A stretch of DNA of 64,000 nt from Proales similis (taxonomy: Eukaryota > Rotifera > Eurotatoria > Ploima > Proalidae): the NCBI GenBank assembly GCA_019059635.1, contig JAGVRJ010000004.1:2790001-2854000 (forward strand), written 5' to 3'. The position numbers were made by a program, and so were the translations under genes. The notes under the pieces are model-generated. The model was given only the letters and a program-made list of their open reading frames with translations. It was not told the DNA's origin and did no database searches. Shown in pieces: positions 1 to 14,000 of this stretch; position 1 is the first letter of the stretch; every line of letters starts with the position of its first letter.

Positions 1-1621
1 TGCAGCTTATGACGCATTGGTAAGATCTTGGCCCTTGGCGTTTTCCCTCTACAGGCGCTCTTATCATTATATAAACAGAAAGCATATGAGAGTGTTATCG
101 AGGATTGTACTTCGGCTCTAAACTTCGATCCCAGCTACACAAAAGCGCTGAGTCGACGCGCCAAGGCCTACGAGCAGTTGGATAAACTGCATGAGGCCTT
201 CGAGGATCTGACTCGCCTTTGCATTCTGGAAAAGTTTTCACAAAACTCTCTGCTCCTAGCCGATCGAGTTGTGAAAAAAATCGGCGAGCGAATGACCGCC
301 GAAAAATTCTCGGTCAGTTTTCAAGTTATTTTTTGACTTTTCATTCTGGTTTGGTTTATTCTTGTTGTGAATAGAAACCGCGCGATTTGCCCATTTCAAA
401 ACATTTTGTAACCAACTTTTATGTCGGCCTAAACAATGACGTCACATTCCGAAACCAAGAACTTTATGATAGAGCCCAGGCCGATCAAGAAAGGTAATTT
501 GCCTTTTTTTTTAAATTTCCGTTTCTTCCGAACTTTTCGCTGACAAATTTCTTTTCAAGTTTCATTCGAGAGGCCATAGACTTGTTCGATGCGGGCGAGT
601 TCAGCCGATGCATCGAAGCGTGTGGAAAAGAGATCGACGGCGGTAAACAGTTTTCCCTGGAAGCCAGAAATCTCAGAGGTACTCTGTACATGTTAAAATG
701 CATGTACAAGGATGCCAAACAAGATTTTGAGCTCATCCTCAGCTCAGATGCATCCTCGCCCCGCATCAAGTCAAATACTTACATCAAGCTGACTGCACTC
801 AACTTACAGACCAATCAAGAGGAGGAGGCCATGCGCAATTACGAGCGAGCGGTTCAAATTGATCCTGACAACGAAGACATCTACTGCAATCGTGCCCAAG
901 TGTTTGCAATGCGCGGACGCTTCGAAGATTGCTTGGCCGACTTTGACAAATGTCTTGAATTGAACCCGGAGCACAGCATCGCCAAGGTGCAAAAGGCGTT
1001 TTTCAACTTTAGAAAGCTCTATGCCGAGTTTTTGCAGCTTCAACAACAAGGCGTTGATGTGAGCGATCGTCTCAAAAATGAAACGAGACAACTCGAGGAG
1101 CTGATCATGAAACATCAAGAATTACCCGAGGCCTTCAGTCTTTTCGCGCAGATTTTGAGCGAACAAGAGCAGCACGAGCGAGCCGAAGATTTCTATAATC
1201 AAGCGCTCGAAAAGGATCCAGCCAATGCTGCTCTGATGGTGCAGCGTGCTCTCAATTTGATGTCGTGGAAGAACGAATTCGATGAACCGGTAAACATTCT
1301 AAACAAAGCGATTGAGGTCGATGAAACTTGCGAGTTTGCATTTGAAACATTGGCTACTGTTGAAATTCAGCGGTAAGTTTGGTTGCTGCCGTATCGCGGA
1401 TTGCTTCCGATCGCTAAAATGCTTTTTTTTTTTTCAAAATCAGCGGCAATTTGGTGAAAGCAGTCAACTTGTTCGAACGTGCTATCGACCTGACCAGAAG
1501 CGAGGATTCCATGAAGAATTTGTGCAGCATGTTGATTGGCGCCAAAACTCAGCTCAAAATCATCAACGAACTCAATCTGCTGCCGAATGCTAATTTTGCT
1601 GACAGAAGCAACTACTTTTAA
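1..1621 (+). CDS. TOMM70: TOM70 mitochondrial import receptor (3' part)
   Basis: This is the C-terminal two thirds of the TPR receptor of the mitochondrial outer-membrane TOM complex, which docks Hsp70/Hsp90-bound preproteins such as metabolite carriers. The gene is cut by the left edge. Likely exons are 1-19, 79-312, 375-493, 560-1372 and 1444-1621, giving four introns of about 60-70 nt. Family-typical stretches include VIEDCTSALNFDPSYTKALS, then LCILE and LLADRVVK, ISKHFVTNFY, CLADFDKCLELNP, EDFYNQALEKDP and CEFAFETLATVEIQR. The order and spacing match animal TOM70 to its end. The second exon is best started at 79, because that gives a regular TPR helix spacing. The N-terminal membrane anchor lies outside the window. 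A possible polyadenylation signal AATAAA follows near 1804. Confidence 0.93.
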
Positions 1622-2076
1622 CCATTTACCTTGATTGGCTCAAGACTTGTGACTCATTTTCTAAAGCGGCTCCATTTGTCTCGGACATTCATTTCTCTCC
1701 GTCTTTGGTCAGTTCCAACCAATCTATTGATTCTGTTTTTGTCCTTGGTTTCATTTTTTATCCCTTTACCATCATAACTTGTTTCCGTCAGATTTCTGGT
1801 TTAAAATAAACTTTCCAACTAGTAGATTAATTGACCAATAAACTATTGAGGCCAATATTTCGCTTGCTCTCTTTATTGCCGACCGTCCCCCTTCGTTTCT
1901 TCTTCGATCTCCGGAACATTTTCTTTGTTTTCGTGTTTTTATTTTTGTTTTATTGGAAATTAGAAAAGAAAAGGGATAGAAAATCTAGCAAACAAATAAA
2001 TCACAATAAGAGTAAGAATATATGTGCTCATATTCAAGTGTGGGGAATAATATTTAGACGCCAGGCAATTATCAAG
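1622..2076. other. 3' intergenic stretch between convergent TOMM70 and BLTP1
   Basis: Only 3' untranslated sequence is apparent. It is T-rich, with an AATAAA for TOMM70 near 1804 and no coding or RNA gene that I can support. Confidence 0.5.
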
Positions 2077-5000
2077 TTAATTGCCGAGCAGTTTCGAGTC
2101 GTACTCGGACAGGAGTTTTAGATAGATTTTAATCAATTTAAATAAGACCTCGTTCAGATTGTCCAGTAGACCGCGCTGAAGCCATTTGGGAATGGTGGAA
2201 CGCGCGTGGCTGAAGCCAAGCGATTTCAGAATCGTGTCTACACCTGGATGCTCAACTGAGCCGCCGAATTTTGCTATTAGTCGGAGTGTTGGCTCCAACT
2301 CCCATTTAATGCATTCGTATACACGCTCGTCTTCTTTGGACTTGGGAATGTACTCTTCTTTGCCTTTGGTCACTTCTGTTTAATGCCCGTATTAATTGAC
2401 TCGAGCATGAATTGAACGAGTTGAGAAATTAACGCCTACCGCCTTCTTTGATGTAAGATGTGATGAGCTCGTGAAGAAAGCCGAACATTTCACTTCTGAA
2501 TGTTATATAAATGTGATCGTGAAAGTCAGTCTTGAATTCAAACTTGACGCTGTCTATTTTAGTGTTTGCAATTTAAATGCTCATTTAGATTGAAATAATC
2601 TCAAGAGCTGCTTGGAAAACTGGACACTTACTGTTCTCGTGCGTCGTGTCGTAGAACACTTGCAGACTCGGCAAGTGAAATATCTCTTCACGTTTGATGT
2701 GCTCATTTATTTTTAGTTTTTTGCTCATGCCGGGCTGTTGCATCATGAGCGGATTCTCGTCCGAGGCAAAGCGCGGAAAGTCGCGCAGACCCACTGCGTC
2801 TATGCTGCTGTGCGCATACTCGAACCATTCGCTTATTGTCTGGTATCGAGTGAATATGCTGTTGGAGTCGCGGTAGACCATGTAGATAGAAGCCATGTCG
2901 CGCTTCTTTTGATTACGTCCCAGGTAGAAGCTGAGGTTTTGCTGATTTATTTCGCCTGCGTCTCTGAAGTAAATTTGAGAGGCAAACTCAAGCGACGGCT
3001 CGTTCAAGCTGAACAGAGCCCATTTTTTGGCTTTGAAATTCGGTCCATGAAATGTGATCAAAGTGAAATTGTTGCCTTTAAGCTGAATACTGCCGCCGTT
3101 CACATTGCCATGGCGAGCTAATGAATTGGACACCGCTTCGCTTTGCTTCTCGTCTCCAGAAGAGATTTTATTTTTCGCCTCGTTGAATAGATCAAGCTCC
3201 CACTCTTTCATGTAGTCCTTGCTCTCGGTGAACTGCTTATCAAAGAACTCGAGCAGTTTGTAGTAGAGGATCATGAGGTCGGGTGAGGTTGAACGAGTCA
3301 TCATTATATGCAACTGATCCCAAATGACGTTCAAGTCAATAATTGCTTCGTATTCACTCTTCTGACTGGCATCGTCTGGCACTGGCGCTCTGCTGCACAT
3401 CCAGGAGTCACTCAATTTCAAATTTAAATTGCTTAGACGCATTGCAAGTATTGGCGATGCTTGATTATACGCTGTGTCCATTCGACATTCGAGCGCGAAC
3501 ACAATAAAGTCAATTTTGTAAGCAGGTGCGTTCGTCTTTAGATCGCGATCAATGAACTCGGCACTGGATGAAATGTCCTGAATACGAAGAGAGCAGCCGT
3601 TTGAACCACCTTCGGCCAGCAGATTGCATGCTTCAAGTCCAAAGTTGGCGTTCACGTCCTTGAGGCCATTTCGGCTTAGCGACATGCGTGATGTCATTCT
3701 TGCGTTTTTGGCCAACAGACTAGCGAAGCGTTTCATTTATTTATTTTTTCATTTATTTAAGCGAAATCTTTGATAAATTTGGCTTACCACACATTGCCCA
3801 TCACGTTGCCCATATTCATTTTGACCTCGAGTCCAACCAGATTTACCGAAGCCAGCACAAGAGTTCGCCAGTCAATAGCCATACGATACATGCTGTCTTC
3901 GTTCGCCTGATCTTTGCCGATTTCTAGTGAGACTGCTGTTGAAGATAAAAATGCAAATCAGCACGAGATTATAATTATTTCGATGCTCAAATACTTACGA
4001 CGCTTAACTCCGACCGAAGAGTCCACAGAGAGGAAGCTCTCATGACCGGGCTCAATTTGACTTGGCTCACTTTCAGACACAAACACCGTGGGCAGTTCAT
4101 CGCCCAGAATTACTCGACGAAACAGCGAGCGGCGATACCAGATTTTGGGAAATGCAAACACTTCTTTGATGTTTCGCATGTCGTAAACAAACGAAGTGGT
4201 GCCAATGTCTGCCAGAATAGACAGCTTGACATCATTTAGAGACTGGTCACCAGCTGTGAAGTCCAAGGCACTTGCGCTGCTCCTGTTGGCGTTTTCGACC
4301 ACTTTGGATATGCGACGTGATCGGGCAATGTTAACTTTAATGTACGCAACACGCACACTCAATGAATCCTTGTCTTCGGTGAAGCCTTGCCAACCAGCTA
4401 GTTCACCAAACTTGAATCGAAGTCTCAATTTTCAAGCAACTTACCAAAGTTTTGACTATAAAAGAACATGTTGTCCATCGGATTGCGTATTGCCAGCCGG
4501 TTGTAGAATTTGAGCGAAAAGTCAGTGAGACTGCATGTGACATTTAAGCCTGCTTCGCTTGAACTGCTCATGGTTAAATTTCTAGGATTTATGTCGCTTT
4601 TAAGACGCCTGGCCAACTTTTCTTGAATCTCTGGGTCGATTCGATTCGTAGAAAAGACCATTTCCAACGTGGGAAGTTTAAGCAAGCATTCCATGGTTGA
4701 ACTGGGCTGACAAGTGAATCGTATCGATGACGGCTGCATAGACACAAACACGACTACATCAATAGGAAAGTAGGAAGAGGGCCTTGTCGCAACATCAGAC
4801 TTTTCCAATTCATCTTCTGCATCTAAAACGGACTCGTTGTCTTCATTACGAGCTCTGGTTGCCTGCTTGTTCAACTTCGAAATGGTCGGCGAGGTGGCAT
4901 GCGTCGCTGATTCAAACGAGGCGCGAATTTGATCGAAAGGTTCAAGAGTCTGCTCTAGGAAATCGAGTAATGCTGGGCTGATGCACATATCTCTGGAGTT

Positions 5001-8000
5001 GAACAGTTCTTTGCTTGCTGCCATTCCATAGTAGGTGCGAGGCATGCTAAAGCTCTCCAATTTGATCATGGCGTACAAATTGGCCTTTTTGTTCAGCTGC
5101 TCTTGCTCTTGCTCGTGTTTTGATTCGTAGAATGCGCGAACTCCGATAGCGGGAAAAACGAACACGGTGTTGTTCAAGTCGTTTTCGGGCAAATTGTTTG
5201 AGTTCCAAATTTGCGTGCTGCTTGGCCGCTGCATGTCAGTTGAGAAAGGCGTTGAGCCAAGCAGAGGTGATGATGGTTCCTGGCTTTTGGTCTCATTCAA
5301 CCTGGAATTCTTGTTGGCGTGTAGAACGCACTTTCCGCTCTTAATTTCAATCTTAACGCTGAACTTGAAGTCAATAACCGGCCGCGATATGCTCGGTTCT
5401 ATCGCTTCTTGGTTAACAGTTGAACGAAGCGGCGAGTCAGATCGCAGCTCCAAATTCGAGTTGCGATAATTCACGCCGAAATCCTCATCGCTGGTCAGAC
5501 TTAAATAAGAAAACGAGATGAAAATGTTTACAAGAGTTCAAGAGACTAATATTTTGAATTGTTCAAGAAAAATCGATTTCAGCAGCCAAAATGATTTGAA
5601 GTGATTGAGAGAGGGACAGAAAAACAAGCAGCGGATAAAACCAGACCTGAAAGCTCTGAGTCGAGAAAACAAATCAGATGTGTTTAGGATGAAAGAATGT
5701 TCAGATTTTTGTTTTCTGTTTTCGCTTTAAAGAAAAATCCATTTCTATTCTAAAGCTTCGATGCCTACCTGTGCTTTCTGAAGGGAACTTTGATTGACGA
5801 ATTTTGGCTTCTATTAAAGCCAGGATGAGTCTCTTGGATGTCCAACGATGGGCTGACCGGAATGTTGCGCTGATTTAGGCCAAGTTGGCCGCGTAGATTC
5901 TTGCGTGTTTTAACAAATATTTGCTTTGCTCTTCCAGGATAACTAGCCAAATTCAACATGTCCAAACGAGACTGCAATAGACCAGAACGAGTCTGATCTC
6001 CTCTTTCAATCGATTTCCTCAACTCATCTTTTAAACGCCCGATCTCCTGATCTCGTTCGTTTTCTCCCGAGCTATCACTCAAGCTCTGAGTATCAGCCAA
6101 GCGAGTGACGGTGTCTGCCAGTTTTGAGAACCATTTGCCGATTGAAGTGTCCAAATTCACTTCGATTCCTTCCATTTTCCATTTTACTGATAAAATCCAC
6201 ATGTTTGGTATTTTAAGGCCGGCTTTTAGCTCTTCGATGGGCTTCTCTGCCGTGGTGCTACATACTTCGTAATTGCCTGACGGCACCACCCAAGCATTCA
6301 TCAGGTTTTTGGTATTAGGAAAAATGTACATTGTGGACGGCGTGCGATTTGAATCAGGACTCAATTGGGCTTTGGGAGTCCATTCTGCGCTGGCCAAGTT
6401 GAAATTCTCAGTAAAGCGAAGGCAGAAATTGTTAAACTGCCCTTTGCTCACCAAGCAGCCTGACGAGCAGGCGTATATGACAGTTTCTTTAAGGCTCACA
6501 AGTAAGCAGTCTGTGCTAGTGCTGAGAAAGTCCTTAGAAAGAGTCTTGGAAAGCGGCAGAGCAAGACCCAAGCCAATAACTCTCAGTTTAAGCGTAATGA
6601 AATCATCTGCCCGTAGGTCTTTTGACTCTTTTGACGTCGAAGGCTCTGGCTTGCTTGCTGACGGCTTGGGAAAATACTCTTGGGCAATTAGGAGGTTGGC
6701 AAATTCTTGGCGTTGCTTAAGCCAGAATTCGTACGTGTTTTTGTAATTCAACCAAAACAGAACGGCGCAGTCGATCGCACCCGGCTGCAAGAATAGTCTG
6801 GGTCTCTCTATTTGAATGATAATCGACTCACGCTCTATGCTGGTGGTGTTGCGAAGGTCTATATTCATGTTGAAGTAAGCCAACTGATACCATTCACTTG
6901 TCGCCTCGCTGCCTTGTGACTCGTTTAGACCACCACGTCGCGTGTTCTGGCTTTCAGAATTCAGACGACCAAAACTTCGCAAGTTCAATGCACTTTTTAG
7001 CTCGAGGTTCACATTAAACTTGGCCTCAATCGCCGGCTTGACCGTGTACTCGCCTAGCACCAAGTCCACTTTAGTCTTTTCCTCTTTGCCGCCCATTAAG
7101 TGTTTATTGCGCAAGCTTAGACTGCTTTTTTCTCCACTTGACACTGTCAGTGACGTTTGCGAAGGTGTGATGCCGGTAAGAGATATTCGGCCGATCTCAA
7201 TATTCACATCGTAAAGGATGCGTGTTTCGGACCCAGTCGAGCTAATCATTTTGCTCGGAATCATCGGCTCAGCTTTCTTCGGCTGAACACTGCCTTCCAC
7301 GCCGTACATGGCCAACAGAATGTAATTCATCTCTTTTATGAATACTTTGATCACAAATACGAGTTGCGCGATCACTTGTGCGTCAAGATCGCGTCCCAGC
7401 GGAGCTGTTTTAAGTCTTACTTTAATATCTGATAAATTTGCGCTTCTGATTCGACTCTCTATCTTGGCATTAGTTGTACCACTTGCTCCGAGCTGTTGAT
7501 TAACTTCGAAATTTCGCAGCGTATGTGTGCCAACCAGTGTGACCGATGGCAGGAAAAATGTAGTTCGCTGGTCTATGGGTTTCATTTGCATCATTTCGGC
7601 CAGATGAGGATTCAGAACGAGTCTGTCGGTGGATATAGACGGCTCTGAATTTGGAGTGGGCGCCCGTCCACTCAAATCAGAGCCGAGCTGATCATCGTCA
7701 CTTTGGAAACTCAGACAATGACTATTCAACGAGCAGCCGACTCTAGTCCGCTGATTGCTTATTGAGGCGTTACATTCAATATTGAATAAAGAATATGCCG
7801 CCTTAAGGCTTGGCTTCTCTAATAGTTTGGCTCGCACCTCGCATCCGTCCAAGTGTGCCTTGAGCATAAACGAGAGCTTGCTTAATAAATTATTTTGGTT
7901 CTCTTTTCTGACCAGACGCTGACTGCCCAGTTGTTGGAAAGATGCGCCTGCTTGAAAGCTTGATTTGCTCATGCCTGAAGGCTTGGCGCTACCACGCTTG

Positions 8001-11000
8001 TCATCATATCCAGACGGACTGCGAGTACTAAACTTGGCATCTGGCACATATTTACTTTCCTCACCTCTGTTTGGCAAGGGTGTTCGATTGCTGGTCATGG
8101 TGTTGGCATTCTCCTCGCCCAGAGTTTCCTCAAGGTTTTCGAAAATCACTAAATTCTTAATTTCAGGCAAAATGTTTCGCTCGATTTCTTTCGACTCGCG
8201 ATAGACCACCCCGTGAACCAGCATTGGTCGAAGCGGAATGTCAATATTTATCTGGCCAATGTGGATAAATGAAGAGACCATTCGACTGACGTTCAAGTTT
8301 TTGACAAATGCAAACAAGTGCGATTTATCAATATTTAACTGCACTACGTTCCTTAGACGCAATCTAAATCAGATTCTGTCGATTGAGTTTTCAAAGCTTT
8401 TAAACTTACTGATTTGTTTCGTATTCAATCAATTTTCCGTATGTGTAATCCATGCAAAGATTTAAGGAGGCTTCTATTTCGTCGTTTGTCCCCAACGCAT
8501 TCAGCCGCCGATCCAGCGTAGCTGAAGCACAGAAATTTCTCATTTGGCCCTGAAAAGAAAGTATTCCTAGGCCAGCCTTTGAGTTTACTTGTTTAACAGA
8601 CATCCAGGCGAATATTTTTATGTGGCTTTGATCGCGACTCAAGATTTCTGCAAAATGCAATTTCAGTTTCACTCAGCATAGAAAAATTGAGGCGAATACT
8701 GACCTCTTGTTATTTCCAAATACTTTTGATGGCTTATTTGACTTGAATCCGACTTTTTCTCGTTCTTCAATTCACGTTTAATTGCAAATTACCGGTTGAA
8801 CTAGAAATGAAACTAAAGAGCACCTTAACGAAAAATCCCGTGTTGGCCTGCAGTTCGCCTGAAACCAGCATCTCGTCCAGAAACTTCCAACAATCTGCAC
8901 TCACTGGCTCGCCTCCGTCAGCGGTATCAAAGTGCACTTTGTGGTCAGGACTTCTAATAGAGTCAGTGAGCTCAAACACAGTCGGCTGTTCGACTAAATC
9001 GGCCGGCTTCAATCGGTGGTTTTCTCTGTCTTGTTCAATCGCATCGGCTACTATTGAATAGAGTTGATGCACCAGCCGCAGTAAAGGCATGTTCACCTCT
9101 TGGGTAAGATTGCCAAGTTCAATGCCGGCATCGATTTTTATCGTGTATTTTGAAGCCAGAGGAGCGAGCTGAATTTGGCTCGTTTGACGCTTGAAACCAT
9201 TCGGCTGATAAAGAGGATTGTTCATTGAAAACGAGTTTGACTTGGGCAAAACCCCGCTCTTAACACTCAACGTTGGATCACTCCAGTCAGCTGAACGAAC
9301 TTGTCTTATGTTCAAGCTAAGTACCAGCTCATCAAAGGATAAAATCGTGGTGACCACTCGCTCCTTGGTTCCAAGCCGATCTTTTCCTACGCCTCTTCCT
9401 AAAATGTTCAACTCAACTGAGCTGATGCGAAGTTTTCCGAACAACATGCTTCCAAACTCTTTGAACAAATTGTCGAGCAAAGCGCCACTACTCGGCGCAT
9501 CGATTCCTATAAAACTGAGTACTGGTCGAAATAGCCGCCCGGTATGTCTGAGTTCTGTATTGAGCTTTTCAGCTCGAAGTTCAACGGCCGGTTTATTGAA
9601 TGATGTCATTTCGATCTTGTTACTGCCCATCTCATTGTAGTTTGAGCAGGTCGACTGGCCAATTTCCAATGAGATGCTTGAATTGCCGATGTTAGTATCT
9701 GCAGGTGGGGATAAATTGTTTCCCCAACTGTCGGCGAGCTCATCAATTGTTTCCAGCAATGCGCGCTGGCCCCCTTGCTCACCGGTTTTGTTCAGATTCT
9801 GGGGAACAGATCTCGGCTCGGCCAAATGAATCACAACCCCTGAGCGCTTGCTGTCCAAAGAAGCTACTGATGCCGCTTTTCTCGGCGCACCAATTGGTTC
9901 CAGCGGAGCAGTGAATAATAGATTGCCCAAGTCCACGCTCGGCTCTGGTGCGCCCACCAAAACAAGGGCCCACGCATTTAGTGCTTGATTTACAGCCGGT
10001 TTGAGACATTTTAAATCGGGTATGTTGGGAACTGCGAGATCTTCCAGCAGTTCTCTTTCAAAGTAGAGTAGATAGTTGCGAAGGATATTCACAAATCGGC
10101 AACTTGCATCTTTGTACAAATCGAGACTTGACTTGGTCAAGTAGAAATTCATAAATCGATCAACTAGATCTCGATTGACGCGAGTTTTGTTATTTAACGG
10201 TACGTTCGCGTTTTTTCCTGTGCCTATTTTGCTTCTGATCCTTGAGCCTAAATTGCCTTCGCTCGGTGACTTGCCAGCGTTAAGTCGTTCGCCATAAGCT
10301 TTAAAAGAGCTTTCAATATGTTTTTCCAGCTCTTCCCGATTCTTCAAAGCGCCCGCAATCAGAGCAGACACCACGCATACTTTTTGTCTGGTGCGCTTGG
10401 TAATCATCTGATTGAGTAAGCGCTTGGTCGATTTACCAGCCCAAATCCAAGCGGCCAAAGCCGGAGACACAGAGCTCAATAGGTTCCAATCGAATCGAGT
10501 AAATGGAATTTTGCGCTTGCCTCGGGGCGATGTGGGCGGCTCCGGAAAACTAAAGCAAATGCTTGCAATATCAAACTCGAGCAATGAAAGACCTCGAATC
10601 TCGTCTTCGCTCTCTTCTTGCTCATTGCCCTCAGAGGTCTCTTCTTTTTTCTGGCAACTTTTCATCGCTTTTATGCTTATTTGATCAAACACACTCTCGT
10701 ACATGATCAAACTGTGAATACGAGATGACTCCGTTTCAGAACGTCTCTCTTCAAAGCAGCGAATGTTTGTGTTTGAGAACTGGTCCGGAATGCTGGAGAG
10801 CTTCACTTTTGATAGATGACTTGGCTCAATGTTCTTCGGACGTGCTGTGTCTGCAAGTAAAACGCTCTTTTTCTGATCCGACTCGTAGAGCCGACAGAAC
10901 TGAGCGTCTATCTTGTCTATGGTGAATATGGCAAGTGTTTTATCGTTGCTGTCTACAAGCTGGGTCTCAATCGAGTAAATGCAGATGCAAAACAAGCTCA

Positions 11001-14000
11001 GGTTTATGAACTCGTCCGGATTGGAGAGCGTGTAGGAGAAAGCATTCTCAAATTTGTCACCTTCAGCTAGGCCACATTGGAAAGAAAAGAGACGTACTTG
11101 TGGCAGCTTAAGGGAGACTTGCGTTTTGGAAATAGCTTCAATGAACGAGTTGGACGCACAGACTGCATGCGATTCGGCCTGGAGTTCGGTGATAAATGAG
11201 TTGGCGGCCATTTCATAAGTGCCGAGGGCGTCCAGAATTCGGTTCACGCCTGTCAAACTCAACGGCGTCAATCGGCCTTCCAGCTCTGAGAAGCGTAGGT
11301 TTATACGGCATTTTACATTTGCGTTTGCTTCATCTTCTTCTGAAGAGCCGTTCTCTGACTGAGTCTCATTCTGTTCGTTGGATCGACGCTCTTCAGTTTT
11401 TATTTGCGAATAGTCAAGGCCTTGTTGAAGATAGTCGAATCTCATTGATCTGTATGTTGCATCTTCATAGAATGGGTACTCGCACGGTTGCGTCCAGTTA
11501 CTAACTGTAGCTCGAGCCAAATATTTCAAGTAACTGTACTTGGGCAAGCAAGAGTCCAAAATTGGACGACGAATGTCAAAGTTGAGATCCATATCGCTGT
11601 AGGGCGGAACGCGTTCTCCAGTCTCGGCTTCTGCCTCAACCTTCGCTTCACTTCTCAGAGTGCTGTTCTTAGATCCGGGTAATGTCATCTCGTCAACAGC
11701 CAAGGTTTCTTCGTCTCCCACTGTAACATAACTTTCAGCATTTGATCTAACTGAAACGTTAGAGAGAGAACAGAATGAGCTTTCTCGCTCGATTTCACTG
11801 CCTGCGTTGGCTGGTTTCGATTGCCGTAAAACGGGTTCCTGCGAAATGCGCTCTGGCACGCTTTTGCTTTTTCTTACTCGAGGATTCAATCCGAGTCCGT
11901 AGGTGTAGGACTCAATTTCGTATCTATCACGCATGATTGGCTGGCTGTCAAGCACATGTGAACCTGGAAAAAAAAGACTCTCGCCAAATTTTTCATTGGC
12001 ACGGCTTAGACAAATCGAAGTATCGAAAAAGCCTCTAACCGAGCGGAGACTCATGTAACCTTCAAGTACACTGTAATAGCTGCAGCCTCCTAGACAGCCA
12101 CACTGATGCTGCTGAGGGTCCCAAAGGAAATACAGACGGCGAGTTTTTGAATCATGTTTGCGAAGGAACTCTGTCTGTTCTTCTGGATTTCCTTTTTCTA
12201 GTGCCACATCAAATTCAATCGGGCCGCAGTGAACTGAGCCAGCTTCGAACCAATAATTAAAGTCGTCCGAGTTGGGTGCTAGCGTTTGACTGTTTGTTTC
12301 GATTTGTTCGGGAAGAATCGAACGAGCCAGAGAACTAGCATTGTGTAAAATAGTGTTTGCGTCATCCTCAGAGCTTTCCATAGATTCAGCTCCTAACGTA
12401 GAAATCGACACTGACGACTGATTGAGGGAAGAAGCGACTGACGAAGAAAGTGAGGCCCCGCTCCTCCTTTTGCCTAACGAACTTCGCGCATCATCCGCAC
12501 CTTTGCCGGCCTCGTTAACGAACAGGCGCACATTGGCTCCTCCTACTCGAGCTGAGAGGCCTTTGGCAAAATCATCCATGTGCGCGTTGCAAGTGCTCAG
12601 TCGAACGGCGCCCAGTTCAAGGTTCAAAGCTGTTCCCATCTCAACGAGGTGCACATCGACCCGGTCTAGAGAGAAACGAGTCACTTCATATTTATATGGC
12701 AGGGCCGGGTCCTCTCGATTGCCATAAACTGGTCGAATTTCAAACTCGTTGTCCAGTACTTGAGTGATCAACGACTCAACGCCGTGGAATACTTGCTCTG
12801 CATGGACTGGACTCAGGTGTCCAGTAACCTCGCCAAGAAGAATTTCCAGCAACCATGCGTACTCGAGAGTGTCGGTTTTTATTCGATCCAGATCGGAAAA
12901 CATTGCATGCCCTCGAACTTGTACACTCGACAAACATAGATGAGCTTGTTTTATGTGCTGATCATGGGACCGCTCGACGGCATCTTCAACGAATATATTT
13001 ACAGGATCTACGAATAATTGAAGTTTCGTTTCTGTATAGTTCTTGTCCAGTTCTAAAACCAGGCGACGACAGAATCCGAGTGGAAGAGGCACGTTGCCTG
13101 ATCCGCCGGAGCTCGAATCAACTGGTAGGTGCCCAGTTATATGGTGTATTGCGAGTGAAACTTTAACAGAGAACGGGCGAAAGCTTCGCGGGTCTTTGGT
13201 GTTACAAAAAACCAACTGAAGTGGGATGTCTAAAAATCTCCGAGTAAGCGGCTCGATCTGGGTTAGTCCAGCTCCGGCTACCCCATTAGCTTCACTGCTA
13301 AAATCCATTTGGTCCCATCGTTGCATCTCAGTGAAAAATTGATCCCAGCTAAAATAGCTCTCCTTTATATACCACAATCGACGCAAGAACATTCCGTACA
13401 GCATTATCACCGATGGACCGATCTCAACGTCCAAATGCATTGTGTCTGGCTTGAATACTTGACAGTCGAAATTCGGGCTGCCAAGACTCTTGAGAAATAA
13501 AACACTTCTCAGATCATCTCGTTCCCAATCAAGAACGGGGCATGGATAGTATTCAAACTTGAGAACAATGTGAGCAGTGTTCGTCTGCCAGCATTCGAAC
13601 CAATTGTCTTGGAAGTGAGCGGGAGTGTCGGATAAGGGCGCACTGGCTTTTCCTCGGGAGGCCTTATTCGAACGACCGAAGGTGTTGCCTTTCTTCGCAC
13701 CAGGCCTATTCTCAAGCTCGTTCATGCTTTCAATCGAGTTGGAATCGAATAGACTCCAGCGTGCACCATTAAACTTGTATTGGACACCATCACGTTTGGA
13801 AATATATTTTACGTTGCGTCTTAGCAATTTGAGCAGAGCCAAGTTGCTGTTGCTGGGTGGTACCGTAAATCGCGCACTCGCGTCTTCAATCTGAATGTCA
13901 AGAAGGTAGTCGACTTTGATCGGTAAAAATTCAATAAACGGAAGATCGATCGAAAGACGTGCACGTCGCGCAAGCACCTCGAAAAATGCTAAATAATTGC

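Noticed and set aside
20-54. A possible 35-nt intron in TOMM70
   Set aside because: The alternative acceptor at 77-78 gives a 59-nt intron and a correctly spaced TPR helix, so the longer intron is preferred.
4424-4444. A possible 21-nt intron in BLTP1
   Set aside because: Phase does not fit. The acceptor at 4398-4399 (47 nt) keeps the frame and avoids stop codons.
8965-13900. Many plus-strand frames of 60-140 codons across BLTP1
   Set aside because: They lie antisense to strongly conserved coding sequence and show no family features.
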